The notes: generated from the letters alone by a model not told the origin. Positions 18,450-27,561 are shown, numbered from the stretch's first letter. The stretch: DNA of 64,000 nucleotides from Akkermansiaceae bacterium (GCA_024233115.1 JACKQB010000001.1:1-64000), one strand, 5' to 3'. Translations and numbers: made by a program.

Positions 18450-19979
18450 ATGCCACGACTCAAACGACAACTAAGACAACACTGGGAGCGTAAAAAGTAC
18501 GTTTACTTTCGTGTAATTATTATCGTGGTGGCCTTGGTGGCTGTTATCTGGGGGGCAACTGTGATGGTGGAGCAGGAAGGCGAGCATAAGGACGTCGTTA
18601 AGGCCTTGTCCGGAACTCCGGAGGAAAAATACCAGCAGGCTCTTGATGTCGCCCATGGCGGTGATTTGGAACAGGCACGGGTGATGATGTTGAGGTTGGC
18701 CCGACTCAGTGACTCGGCGGATGAGCCACTTGGCTACGGCAAGGCCCATCTGTGGGTGGCTAAGGATATACTGCCTCAATTCAAACCGGATTTTTTGTGG
18801 GCCTTCCCTGGAATTGGTGGTGGTGACAACGTCAGGTTGGGTAAGGACGACAAGGTAAACATGGCCCAGCGGCATCTTGAGCATGCGGTGGCACTTCTTC
18901 CGGATTCAGAAGAAGCGGTGGTCTTGTTGGCTGGCGCCATGCTGGCGCAGGGGCGACGGAATCAGTCTCTGGATGTGCTGATGCATGCGATTGGCCATCC
19001 TGTGAGTCCCCATCCTGGTCTGCATGCTCCCCTGGCCCATGTCTTGACCAAGCAGGGCGATGATTTAGCCCTCAAAGAGAGAGCGTGGCATTTGTTTTCA
19101 AGCCTGGGCCAGGATGCCGGACTGGGCAGGCGCAGTGATCTTGCGGAGAGGGTGCAGTATGTGCTTAGCGCGCTTATTCTTAAGAAGTATGAAAATGCTG
19201 ATATTGCGATCCGGCGGCTCGAGGCCAGGTTTCCACTTCGTAAGATGGCGGATGGCGGATTACGGATGGCGGATGGCGGCGAGTCGGGAGTGAGTGAAGC
19301 GGGGCAGGTGATGGCGTTGCGTATGGCTTATCACTATCACAGGGCGGTTTCCCTGTTTGCTGAAGTACGGTCGGATCCATCCATGGGCTATCAAAAAGTG
19401 GTTGATGAGTTGGAGCAAGTCCTGCTCATCCAGCCGGAACTTGGACCGGCGATTGACGCCATGTCATTTATTGCCATTCAAGAGCCAGGCCAACAACAGA
19501 GGGTGCAAAGGATACTGCAGCAGCTATCCTCAAAGCAAGCGGTGCTAAGTCACCAGGCGAAATCGAAGATAGCCTTGGCCCTGGCAAGGCTGGCCCCGGA
19601 GTCAGCGGGTTCGGGTCGGGTTCACCTGGAGGCTGCCATTGCCGAGGACCCTGACAATGCGGAGGCGATGTTGCAGTTGATTGAATTGCTGGTCAGGGAA
19701 AATGAACCGGATTATCAATATATCGGAAAGCTGGCTGAAAAGGTTCTGCGGGGCTGCCAACCAAGCCAGAGAGCCCAGGCCAACCTGATGTTGGGTTTAT
19801 CACAAGCCCGCTTGAAACGGTGGACAGATGCAATCGTTTCACTGGAAAAGGCATTGCCAGGGCAGGTGGATAAAAACAGGGTGCATCGTTTGTTGGCGGA
19901 AGCGTATGGAGCTTTGGGTAAAACGGGGATTGCCGCGGAACATATGAAGTTGAGCCAGGGAGCGGGCTCCGCGCGATAA
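18450..19979 (+). CDS. Membrane-anchored TPR protein of the exosortase/EPS locus
   Basis: The 509-residue protein has one N-terminal membrane segment (about residues 22-40, VIIIVVALVAVIWGATVMV) and then alpha-helical TPR-like repeats to the C-terminus. It stands immediately upstream of an exosortase, where TPR proteins are common partners in exopolysaccharide assembly. At about residues 265-281 it contains a MADGG-type repeat stretch encoded by the dispersed palindrome (19244-19280), again in frame. No enzyme domain is seen. A scaffold role in the periplasm is inference. Confidence 0.6.
   Translation: MPRLKRQLRQHWERKKYVYFRVIIIVVALVAVIWGATVMVEQEGEHKDVVKALSGTPEEKYQQALDVAHGGDLEQARVMMLRLARLSDSADEPLGYGKAHLWVAKDILPQFKPDFLWAFPGIGGGDNVRLGKDDKVNMAQRHLEHAVALLPDSEEAVVLLAGAMLAQGRRNQSLDVLMHAIGHPVSPHPGLHAPLAHVLTKQGDDLALKERAWHLFSSLGQDAGLGRRSDLAERVQYVLSALILKKYENADIAIRRLEARFPLRKMADGGLRMADGGESGVSEAGQVMALRMAYHYHRAVSLFAEVRSDPSMGYQKVVDELEQVLLIQPELGPAIDAMSFIAIQEPGQQQRVQRILQQLSSKQAVLSHQAKSKIALALARLAPESAGSGRVHLEAAIAEDPDNAEAMLQLIELLVRENEPDYQYIGKLAEKVLRGCQPSQRAQANLMLGLSQARLKRWTDAIVSLEKALPGQVDKNRVHRLLAEAYGALGKTGIAAEHMKLSQGAGSAR
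19244..19280. repeat. Palindromic repeat copy in frame in the TPR gene
   Basis: Two tandem blocks of GATGGCGGAT, joined by TACG, are translated as MADGGLRMADGG in the TPR protein. Reading frame is kept on both sides. Confidence 0.8.
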
Positions 19980-20006
19980 CGGATGAATGATAGCGGATGG
20001 CGGATC
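19975..20006. repeat. Palindromic repeat copy between TPR and exosortase genes
   Basis: GATAACGGATGAATGATAGCG and a GGATGGCGGATC unit follow the TPR stop at once and contain an ATG (19997) in frame with the exosortase. Confidence 0.7.
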
Positions 20007-20017
20007 AAAGAAGAGTG

Positions 20018-21691
20018 ATGTTACGGAAAGAAATATTTCATAAGCATTGGAGAGCATGGGCGATAGCGGGCTTGATGGCTCTGCTGTGTTTGCCCATGTT
20101 GGTGGAGTATTTTTCCGTATTACAGGTAAAGGACTATTACAAGCTCTGGCCTTTGCTGGTGGCCGTTATCGCTGTTTTATTGGTCCAGCGTTGGCGGCGG
20201 GCTCCCGTGGCGGATTGTTATGCTCCCCGGTGGAGCGGGAGGATACTCCTTTTGGTGGCGCTGCCACTCATGCTGTTTTCTTTACTCTACTACACACCTT
20301 GGGTGGCTGCGGTGGCCTCGATTGTTTTCCTTGCAGTAGGGGCTCTCCATATTTCCAATTTTAGAAAAGTGGAGAACCTGTTTGGCATGTGGTTGCTTTT
20401 ACTATTATTCTTGAGACCTCCCTATCAAATGATGTTGCGGGTGATGGTGTGGATGGAAAATATCAGCAGTAAAACAGCATCCCAGATACTCGACTACGCC
20501 AGTGTGATTCACACCGTGCAGGGCAACGTGATCGCCCTGCCAGTACATGATTTTCAAATCGATGAAATTTGTAGTGGCTGGGTGTCTGTCGTGAGCACCC
20601 TTGCTACAGCGGCAGTAATTGCAGTCGTCAGAAACCGTGCGCTGTTGCACAGTGTTTCCTTGTTGATGTTGGCGGTCGTATCATCATGGATCATGAATAT
20701 TTTCCGTATTCTGATTCTTCTCAGTGTGAAGGTTTGGTACGACGTTGATTTACTGTCCGGTGTCTATGTTGTGTTTTACCAGTTGTTTTCTATGTTGGTT
20801 GCATTGGTCCTTGTGCTGTGTGCTGACTCCTTGGTTTCGTTTTTTCTATCCAAGCGACAAAGCGAGGTGCGTGACCGTGATACCAGCACGCGTGCCGCTG
20901 GCGGGTTGCCGAGGCTGTGGGAATATGCTGCTGCACTTGAGGTGTCGCGTGTGTTAAGGCGTTTTGCATCGACTCGTGTCCACCGTGTGGGTGGGATTCT
21001 ATTTGGGATGTTGTCCATGTTGTTATTGGTTTTTATAGCTGTTGAAGTTGCCGTGATCTATTACCGCCCATTGGTTACCAGTAGAGAATTCATGTATGGT
21101 GAAGACCAGTTGACGAAAATCGGCAAAGACTCGGTGGTTTTCGACAGGCCGGGATGGGAAGTTATCCAATACAACGAAGAAAAACGTGATTTTGCCAGTA
21201 TCTGGGGAGCTCTGTCCAGCACCTGGAGGCTCAAGTATCATGGGCTGACGGTGATTATGTCGTTAGATTATCCGTTTGATGACTGGCACGATGTCAAAGC
21301 CTGCTACAGTAATATTGGTTGGAAAATTTCCAAGGAGCACATCGTCGACAATGCCCCCGCTTTTCAGTGGCCGGCTTCAGAAACTGAAATGGTGTTACCC
21401 AATGGGGATGCGGGGTTTATTTTATGTAGCCACTCAGATCATCTAGGCAATACCGTAGAGCCAAAACCAACCGAGCATAATTGGACGATGACGCTTTATA
21501 GGCTTCATCCGGATCGGATGACCCCTCCTTTTGGTGGCACGACGGACAGGGCAAAACGCACCTTCTACCAAACCCAGTGCATGGTGGCAACGCCTGTTCC
21601 CCTCGATGAATCCACCAAGGAGGAGGTCAGGTTGATGTATGCCCAGTTCCGCGAGCAGACAAGGCAGGCCATTGCACTTCGTGGAAGGTAG
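20018..21691 (+). CDS. Exosortase/archaeosortase family protein with EpsI-like C-terminal domain
   Basis: About eight membrane segments fill the first 290 residues. The exosortase signature is present as EICSGWVSVVS (Cys near residue 185) and IMNIFRIL (Arg near 230). The third, histidine-bearing motif of typical exosortases is not visible after it (YDVDLLSGVYVVFYQ instead). A soluble periplasmic C-terminal part (from about residue 340) carries MSLDYPFDDWHDVKACYSNIGW, which resembles EpsI. The preferred start is ATG 20018; an in-frame ATG at 19997 lies inside a palindromic repeat copy. It may belong to the larger XrtU-like group, but that is a guess. It should act with the EPS genes around it. 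Confidence 0.75.
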   Translation: MLRKEIFHKHWRAWAIAGLMALLCLPMLVEYFSVLQVKDYYKLWPLLVAVIAVLLVQRWRRAPVADCYAPRWSGRILLLVALPLMLFSLLYYTPWVAAVASIVFLAVGALHISNFRKVENLFGMWLLLLLFLRPPYQMMLRVMVWMENISSKTASQILDYASVIHTVQGNVIALPVHDFQIDEICSGWVSVVSTLATAAVIAVVRNRALLHSVSLLMLAVVSSWIMNIFRILILLSVKVWYDVDLLSGVYVVFYQLFSMLVALVLVLCADSLVSFFLSKRQSEVRDRDTSTRAAGGLPRLWEYAAALEVSRVLRRFASTRVHRVGGILFGMLSMLLLVFIAVEVAVIYYRPLVTSREFMYGEDQLTKIGKDSVVFDRPGWEVIQYNEEKRDFASIWGALSSTWRLKYHGLTVIMSLDYPFDDWHDVKACYSNIGWKISKEHIVDNAPAFQWPASETEMVLPNGDAGFILCSHSDHLGNTVEPKPTEHNWTMTLYRLHPDRMTPPFGGTTDRAKRTFYQTQCMVATPVPLDESTKEEVRLMYAQFREQTRQAIALRGR

Positions 21692-21782
21692 GAGTGTGGG
21701 AGTTGAAGGTCGAAAGTCAGCAAGTTAAGCCCGGGGAAAGTTTCAAGTTTCAAGCTTTCAGTTTTTAGTCTAGGAGTCAGCC

Positions 21783-21806
21783 ATCCGCCATCAATCATCC
21801 GCCATC
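21783..21806. repeat. Palindromic repeat copy, inverse orientation
   Basis: Two ATCCGCCATC units (21783-21792, 21797-21806) lie in the gap between the exosortase and the next TPR gene, behind an AT-rich TTTCAAG-type tract at 21741-21768. Confidence 0.75.
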
Positions 21807-21826
21807 GTACCAAGGGCTCGCAGATA

Positions 21827-23521
21827 ATGAACAACCCCTATAGTCATCCCAGGTTAACAAGGCTCAAACGTATTTCCAAACTACGTTACGCTTTGGCTCT
21901 ACTGAGCCAGTTTCCGAAGTATGTTGGCTGGCAATTATCCCGGCTCGTACCTGATGAACTGGGTCTGTTGATCCGCCGCAGATTCGGATTTTTAGCGGTA
22001 CCATTCAAACAATTGGCGGATTTCCTTCGTTACTGGATATCCACCAGGCCATGGAAGAAGCTGTTGATCGGATCCCCGTTGTTGTTAGTGTTGATCTGGA
22101 TCTTTTCGACACTTTTTCTCGCCAAAAGCCAGACGGATGAAGAGCTTTACGGTGACTATCGGAAAAGTCTCCTGAACGCAACCGGTCAGGGGAATTATAA
22201 AGTAGCCGATTTCCTGGCGGGTAAGCTGCTGATGAACCCAGCCTATGAACGGGACGAGCCGTTGCTCTTTGCATCAATGATCGCAGCTCACGAAAATGGC
22301 AATATACCACGTCGGGATTTGTTGTTGGCCAGGTTGACCGGGGAATTGAACTCCCCGAGGGCGCACATGTGGCAGGCATCACGACTGCTGTCGATCAGAG
22401 CCTCTGGCGAGGCCAATATTACCCAGGCGGTCGAGCATATAAAAAAGGCCATCCTGTTAAGTGACAATCCTGATCCGATGAAGGTGCAGTTGGTGAATAT
22501 CTATTTCCAACAAGGCCGTTACCAGCAGGCCATATCAATTCTCGACGAGCTTAAGTCAAATGACTACGGTATTGGAACTCTCAAGGCCAGTCTCTACTTG
22601 GCGGATGGGGATAAAGACAAGGCTTATTCATTGGCTACTGATGTATTGCATCGGATGGATGAAGAGAATCCTGAAAAGGACAAGTATTTCAAAGACCGGT
22701 TGGATGCTCTCACTGTGCTTTCTGATCTAGGGGGCAGTTTGAGTGGGGTGAAGAAAGAGTTGTTAGGACTGTCTGTGCAGCTGGAGGATAAAATGCGGGT
22801 GAGCCCTGACGATGAAATACTCAAGCCCTTGTTAGTAGGCTGCTATATGGTGGTGGGGAAAATATTGCTCCAGGACAGTGACGAAATTGAACGTCGCAAA
22901 GCGTTGATCTACCTGGAGAAGGCAATTTCTGTGGATGAGGTGCCCTATCGTATGGGGGGCTTGGTGCTGTCTGCCAGTAATCTGGACTCAAGCGGCGGCT
23001 TGACGGAACAACAAATGCGGGATGCGCTGGTCAATGGCGATGGTGTGGCGATCGCTCACGTCTTTCTGGGTTTGGATGCTTGGAAAAAGGACCTGATGGA
23101 TGAGGCGGATTTTCATTTCCGTATTGCTTTTGCATTGGAGCCAAACTCGATGAGGGTGGTAGAGTTTGTGGCCATCAATGTTGCCCAGGCTCCAAAAGAG
23201 GGGGCCCTGAACCCGTTTCGACTGTCGCTTGAGAATGAGGCTCTTTGGCGACGGGCGCTACGCTTGCTGAAGATGGCCTCGATGATTGATGCATCAATGT
23301 TTGATCGCAACCTTTACACGCAAAGCATTATTTTATCCAATAGGCAACGATGGGCGGAAATTCCCATTTTGGTCGAACCTCACCTCGATAAAATATCCGG
23401 CTCATACCGTGCGAGGTTTTTACAGTTGCTGGTGCGCGCCTATAGTGAAATTGGAGATAGGGTCAAGGTGGCGCAATACACGAAACTGCTGAAGGCCGCA
23501 GTGTCCGATGATCAGGAATAA
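21827..23521 (+). CDS. Membrane-anchored TPR-like protein
   Basis: The 564-residue protein has a basic N-terminal 70 residues, one membrane segment near 76-97 (LLIGSPLLLVLIWIFSTLFLA), and then helical repeats of TPR type. An example is AVEHIKKAILLSDNPDPMKVQLVNIYFQQGRYQQAISIL, read here in two parts near residues 203-245. It follows the exosortase and precedes the initiating sugar transferase. No catalytic motif is seen. It is probably a scaffold for EPS synthesis, similar in position to PrsT-type TPR proteins. Confidence 0.55.
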   Translation: MNNPYSHPRLTRLKRISKLRYALALLSQFPKYVGWQLSRLVPDELGLLIRRRFGFLAVPFKQLADFLRYWISTRPWKKLLIGSPLLLVLIWIFSTLFLAKSQTDEELYGDYRKSLLNATGQGNYKVADFLAGKLLMNPAYERDEPLLFASMIAAHENGNIPRRDLLLARLTGELNSPRAHMWQASRLLSIRASGEANITQAVEHIKKAILLSDNPDPMKVQLVNIYFQQGRYQQAISILDELKSNDYGIGTLKASLYLADGDKDKAYSLATDVLHRMDEENPEKDKYFKDRLDALTVLSDLGGSLSGVKKELLGLSVQLEDKMRVSPDDEILKPLLVGCYMVVGKILLQDSDEIERRKALIYLEKAISVDEVPYRMGGLVLSASNLDSSGGLTEQQMRDALVNGDGVAIAHVFLGLDAWKKDLMDEADFHFRIAFALEPNSMRVVEFVAINVAQAPKEGALNPFRLSLENEALWRRALRLLKMASMIDASMFDRNLYTQSIILSNRQRWAEIPILVEPHLDKISGSYRARFLQLLVRAYSEIGDRVKVAQYTKLLKAAVSDDQE

Positions 23522-23628
23522 GCCGGATCATGATCTGGTGGAAGCTGGGTATAATCCATTTGACGTTTGATGAAAAGTAGTGGTAATGACGCTCCCGCTT
23601 GGCATCGGGATTCAACAACAACACACAC

Positions 23629-25158
23629 ATGCCCCCACAGTCCGACCATCCAGAGCATACGGATCGTATGAAAGACACGATGCCGCAAACTGCTCCGAGA
23701 GACGTTTCCGTTGGCTCCTTATTTGAGGCCGACATGGAAGGAGTTCAGGGGGTGGTTCATTGGAAGCGAGCTTTTGTCCGGCACGAGTATCCGCTGGTTC
23801 TGCTCATGACCGACGTGCTGTTGATCGCCGCCATTTTCAGCATCGTGGTTGCTTTAAGATACGATGTGGAAATTGCCCAGGCTGTCAGTAGAAGGGTGTT
23901 GGCTGTGATCGAGTTCGCTAGCATTACTGGCGTTGCGATGATCGGGGGGTATTCTTACTTCACCGATAGCAGTCGATTCAGGTTTATCAGCGAACATATC
24001 ATCGTGTCGATAGGCGTGTTTGTTGGTGTCTTCTTTGCGATCTATTCGTTTGTGTCATATGGATACAAAATGAACTCCGGACGAAGCGTCGTGGCAGCGA
24101 CGTTGATTGTCTTTCCCGTCATATCGATCGCCTACCGTTATTGCCTGGCAAAAATTAAACTGGCCTACCAAAAAGGCAATGCCCTCTGTATCATCGGGGC
24201 TGGTTGGGCGGCAGTGGACCTCTATAGGCGCTTGAAGGAGAGGCGATCGACGTATGAGGTGATCGTGGTTGACCCGTTCGGGAAGGATGTCGGCAACAAT
24301 CTGGTCGAAGGTGATTCGGGCTCCCCATTGGTGGAACCCATCGAGGAGATCGCTTTCAACTCATCAATGCATGGGCGCTACGTGGAAAACTACGTGGTGG
24401 CGAGCCCGCTCAGCGATCTCCCGGAAGACCTTGTCAAGCGCCTGGCCGTGGCCCAGTTCAGTGGTAATAACGTATGCTCGTATGAAGCCTATCTGCGGGA
24501 GAAGTTGATGATTATACCACCGAGTGAGGTAACGATGGCCTGGGCACTGGAGGAGGGGTTTTTGCTCAACAAGAATGTCACCTATGACCGGGTTAAGCGC
24601 TTTGGCGATATCATCTTCGGCCTGACGGGTTTGATTGTCTTCGCCCCCGTTTTTGTCATCATCGGCATCCTGGTTTGGGCAACGAGTAAGGGGCCCATTA
24701 TTTTCAAACAAGAGCGTGTCGGCAAAAGGGAGGTGCCATTTACTCTCTACAAATTCCGTAGTATGAAAGTGAGGTCCGAGAAGGGCTCGATGTATACGGA
24801 GAAAAACGACTCACGCCTGACTCCGGTTGGAAAATTTCTGCGTAAGACCCGACTCGACGAGCTCCCCCAGTTCTGGAATGTGCTCAAGGGGGACTTGAGC
24901 TTGATCGGGCCACGGGCCGAATGGACGGAGCTGGTCAGAGGCTATGAACAAAAGTTCCCCTACTATCATTTTCGCCATGCGGTGAAGCCTGGGATTACCG
25001 GCTGGGCACAGGTCAATTATTCCTACGGTGCCAGTGACAAAGATACGGTGGAAAAATTGAACTATGACCTCTACTACGTCAGAAAACATTCGATGGTGTT
25101 GGATGCCATCATCATTGTGAAAACAATCTACATCGTGCTTTTTGGACGGGGGCAGTAA
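23629..25158 (+). CDS. Undecaprenyl-phosphate sugar phosphotransferase (WcaJ/EpsE-like)
   Basis: This 509-residue protein has four to five N-terminal membrane segments, a central Rossmann-like domain (CIIGAGWAAVDLYRRL near residue 186) and a final membrane segment. The C-terminal catalytic domain holds KFRSMKVRSE, LRKTRLDELPQFWNVLKGD, SLIGPRAEW and KPGITGWAQV. That is the polyisoprenyl-phosphate hexose-1-phosphate transferase family, which starts repeat-unit synthesis on undecaprenyl phosphate. ATG 23629 is chosen over a TTG at 23599. A strong terminator follows (25267-25304), so it closes the EPS transcript. Confidence 0.92.
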   Translation: MPPQSDHPEHTDRMKDTMPQTAPRDVSVGSLFEADMEGVQGVVHWKRAFVRHEYPLVLLMTDVLLIAAIFSIVVALRYDVEIAQAVSRRVLAVIEFASITGVAMIGGYSYFTDSSRFRFISEHIIVSIGVFVGVFFAIYSFVSYGYKMNSGRSVVAATLIVFPVISIAYRYCLAKIKLAYQKGNALCIIGAGWAAVDLYRRLKERRSTYEVIVVDPFGKDVGNNLVEGDSGSPLVEPIEEIAFNSSMHGRYVENYVVASPLSDLPEDLVKRLAVAQFSGNNVCSYEAYLREKLMIIPPSEVTMAWALEEGFLLNKNVTYDRVKRFGDIIFGLTGLIVFAPVFVIIGILVWATSKGPIIFKQERVGKREVPFTLYKFRSMKVRSEKGSMYTEKNDSRLTPVGKFLRKTRLDELPQFWNVLKGDLSLIGPRAEWTELVRGYEQKFPYYHFRHAVKPGITGWAQVNYSYGASDKDTVEKLNYDLYYVRKHSMVLDAIIIVKTIYIVLFGRGQ

Positions 25159-25173
25159 GCGCGCTCCACACGC

Positions 25174-25258
25174 GATGGCGGATGGAGCCCTTCGGGCGAT
25201 AGCGGATGGCTCATTTCGGATGGTGGATGATTCAGGATGTGATTCGCTATCCGCCATC
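25174..25258. repeat. Palindromic dispersed repeat, full copy
   Basis: GATGGCGGAT (25174-25183) and its inverse ATCCGCCATC (25249-25258) bracket this copy. Inside lie GAGCCCTTCGGGCGATAGCG (a GCCC-TTCG-GGC mini-hairpin plus unit) and further GGAT units. The inner 25-base block is shared with the copy inside the GT2 gene at 17841-17866. It is intergenic, between the sugar transferase stop and its terminator. Confidence 0.85.
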
Positions 25259-25266
25259 AAAAGAAG

Positions 25267-25304
25267 CAACCTCGTCTTGAATAAGGCGGGGTTGTTTCTT
25301 TTTT
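25267..25304 (+). terminator. Rho-independent terminator of the EPS operon
   Basis: A stem of CAACC..GGTTG plus further G-U-containing pairs closes a GAAT loop and is followed by TTTCTTTTTT. It sits 108 bases behind the sugar phosphotransferase, after a repeat copy. Confidence 0.85.
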
Positions 25305-25325
25305 GAGATATGCCTAAGCTCGTGC

Positions 25326-26084
25326 GTGCGATTGAAATTGACCATAGCCTATGATGGCAGGCCCTTTGAAGGCTGGGCGACCCAGCCGGGTGGCAACACC
25401 GTGCAGGATTTGATCGAAAAGGCAGTATCCGGAGTCGCCAAGGAAAGGGTCCGTATCCATGGGTCGGGTCGGACCGATACGGGGGTGCACGCTGCCGGAC
25501 AGGTGGCTCATTTTGATGTGCCTGCCGGGTTGACGATGAACCCGTTTAACTGGGTGCCGGCATTGAATACCAAGCTGCCGTCGACAATCCGGGTGATGGA
25601 CTGTGAAGAGGTTGCCGCCGATTTCCATGCGCGTTTTTCAGCCAGCGAAAAGACATACACCTATGACCTTTGTCTGGCTCCGGTTTTACCCCCACTCATG
25701 GCTGGGCTGGCATGGCATTTGCCCCGGCAGTTGGACCCGGTGTCGCTGGAGCAGGCTCTGGAGATTTTACAAGGAGAGCACGACTTCATGGCCTTTGCCG
25801 CGAAACGTGGCAATGAAACAGAGTCAACCAGTTACCAGCGAAACTTGCGGGTTTGCAAACTGGCGACCACTGAGAACGGCTACCGGCTGAGCTACACGGG
25901 AAGCGGGTTTCTCTACAAGATGGCGCGTCTCCTGACAGGCGCTGCCGTGTATGCCGCCCAAGGTCGATTGCGTCTCGACGATCTTCAATCGTTACTCGAT
26001 CAACCACCCGGCCTTCCCCATGGTCGATCTCCTTTCTGTGCCCCTGCCGATGGCCTCGTATTGGCTCACGTTTCCTACCCCTAA
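25326..26084 (+). CDS. truA: tRNA pseudouridine synthase A
   Basis: The GTG at 25326 begins MRLKLTIAYDGRPFEGWATQ, the normal TruA start. The catalytic block GSGRTDTGVHAAGQVAHFD follows near residue 40, and NWVPALNTKLP and GSGFLYKMARLLTG are also present. TruA makes pseudouridine at positions 38-40 of the tRNA anticodon arm. It lies just behind the EPS terminator, starting the housekeeping region, and faces the aminotransferase gene. Length (252 residues) is standard. Confidence 0.95.
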   Translation: MRLKLTIAYDGRPFEGWATQPGGNTVQDLIEKAVSGVAKERVRIHGSGRTDTGVHAAGQVAHFDVPAGLTMNPFNWVPALNTKLPSTIRVMDCEEVAADFHARFSASEKTYTYDLCLAPVLPPLMAGLAWHLPRQLDPVSLEQALEILQGEHDFMAFAAKRGNETESTSYQRNLRVCKLATTENGYRLSYTGSGFLYKMARLLTGAAVYAAQGRLRLDDLQSLLDQPPGLPHGRSPFCAPADGLVLAHVSYP

Positions 26085-26089
26085 AAAAA

Positions 26090-26115
26090 CACGGTAAGCC
26101 GTAAGGCCTACCGTG
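26090..26115 (-). terminator. Terminator between truA and the aminotransferase
   Basis: CACGGTA and TACCGTG pair around GCC-GTAA-GGC. A run of seven A at 26083-26089 gives a T tract on the minus strand, so it ends the aminotransferase transcript; the stem may also stop truA. Confidence 0.85.
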
Positions 26116-26194
26116 CTGAAAATTTGAAATTCTTGACCTCCATAGCCTTGGCGACGGAGGTTGGAGTTTAAAGCTTGGAGTTTCCGCGCAGCGG

Positions 26195-27361
26195 TCAGTG
26201 CGCCTTGCAGAACTCCTCGAAACGGGTCAGACCCTCGTTCAGCACGTCAAGTGTGGTGCAGTAGCTCAAGCGGACGCTGTTGTCGTTTCCGAAGGCAATA
26301 CCAGGAACGGCGGCGACACGGTAGCGGGTCAGTAATTTATCACAGAGGTTGACCGACTGGAGACCGAGTTCAGTGGTATCAATGAGGCAGTAAAATGCGC
26401 CCTGGGGCTCGGTGACCTTGATGTTGGGGATGGCACTGAGCCGACCATAGACAAACTGCCGGCGCACATCATACTCGGCATTGAGGTCCGTGATGAAATC
26501 CTTGCCGCCTTGAAGGGCCGCCAGGGCACCATACTGGGCGAAAGTCGTGGCATTCGAGCTGGTGTGTCCTTGAATCATGGAGATGGCCTCCGCAAGGGGT
26601 TTGGGGGCGGCGGAATAACCAACGCGCCATCCGGTCATCGAGTAGGCCTTGGAAAATCCGTTGACGGTGATCGTCAGGTCGTAGAGGTCTTTTCCCAGGG
26701 AGGCAATGCTGGTGTGCTTGGCTTCACCGTAGACGAGGTGCTCGTAAATTTCATCGGCCAGGATAATGATGTCCTCATACAGGGCGACTTCACCGAGGGC
26801 GCGGAGTTCGTCTGCGGTGTACACGGAACCGGTCGGGTTTCCGGGTGTGTTGAGGATGATCATCTTGGTGAGGCCGGTCATGTTTGCCTCGAACTGCTCG
26901 GGTGTGATCTTCCAGTTGTTCTCGGCGGTGGTTTCCACGAAAACGGGAACGGCCCCCGCGAGGCGGACCATCTCAGGGTAGCTGACCCAGTAGGGTGACG
27001 GGATGATGACTTCGTCACCTTCTTCACAGACGGCGAGGATGGCATTGAAACAGGCTTGTTTGGCTCCGCAGCTGACGACCACCTGGCGCGGGTCGTAGTC
27101 GATGCCGTTGTCCTCCTTGAGTTTGTTGGCAATACCCTCGCGCAGCTCGGGGATACCTGCGGCAGGGGTGTATTTTGTCTTTCCTGCGCTCAGTGCCTCG
27201 ACGGCGGCCTGTTTGATGAAATCAGGTGTGTCCTGATCAGGCTCGCCACCGGCCAGGCCGTAGATTTCTTCGCCCCGGGCCTTCATGGCCTTGGCTTGAT
27301 TGGTGACTGAAAGGGTGAGAGAAGGGGTGACCTCGTTAACGCGTGATGAGATGGATTCCAT
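26195..27361 (-). CDS. Class I aminotransferase, aspartate aminotransferase-like
   Basis: The 388-residue protein starts best at ATG 27361 (MESISSRVNEVTPSL). It has the AT class I pattern: YGLAGGEPDQDTPDFI, NTPGNPTGSVYTADEL, LADEIYEHLVYG, the PLP lysine in VNGFSKAYSMTGWRVGY and FGNDNSVRLSYCT at the end. This matches the class I gamma (Thermus/Bacillus AspC-like) aspartate or prephenate aminotransferases. It is a single transcription unit with the terminator at 26090-26115. Substrate range (aspartate versus aromatic or prephenate) is not decided by sequence. Confidence 0.88.
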   Translation of the reverse strand: MESISSRVNEVTPSLTLSVTNQAKAMKARGEEIYGLAGGEPDQDTPDFIKQAAVEALSAGKTKYTPAAGIPELREGIANKLKEDNGIDYDPRQVVVSCGAKQACFNAILAVCEEGDEVIIPSPYWVSYPEMVRLAGAVPVFVETTAENNWKITPEQFEANMTGLTKMIILNTPGNPTGSVYTADELRALGEVALYEDIIILADEIYEHLVYGEAKHTSIASLGKDLYDLTITVNGFSKAYSMTGWRVGYSAAPKPLAEAISMIQGHTSSNATTFAQYGALAALQGGKDFITDLNAEYDVRRQFVYGRLSAIPNIKVTEPQGAFYCLIDTTELGLQSVNLCDKLLTRYRVAAVPGIAFGNDNSVRLSYCTTLDVLNEGLTRFEEFCKAH

Positions 27362-27507
27362 GGTGCTTTGTGGTTGAAAACAGTTAAAAACAGTTGGGTA
27401 TGTTAGCTCCCGCAACAGGGGCAACAGTGGTTTTCACAAGCACCCCCCTACGAGATGGTGAGGACTAGTTATCTGATGATTTCGCCGATGCAAGCTAAAA
27501 CCCTTAT

Positions 27508-27561
27508 GATGGCGGATGAATGATGGCGAATCCAATCATCCGCCATCCACTATCCGCCATC
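27508..27561. repeat. Palindromic repeat copy at the end of prmA
   Basis: GATGGCGGAT (27508-27517) faces two ATCCGCCATC units (27538-27547 and 27552-27561). The last unit supplies the TAG stop and final codons of the minus-strand prmA gene (27550). Confidence 0.75.

Noticed and set aside
19244..19280. GATGGCGGAT tandem units as a CRISPR array
   Set aside because: Repeats are short and directly joined, there are no unique spacers and no cas genes.
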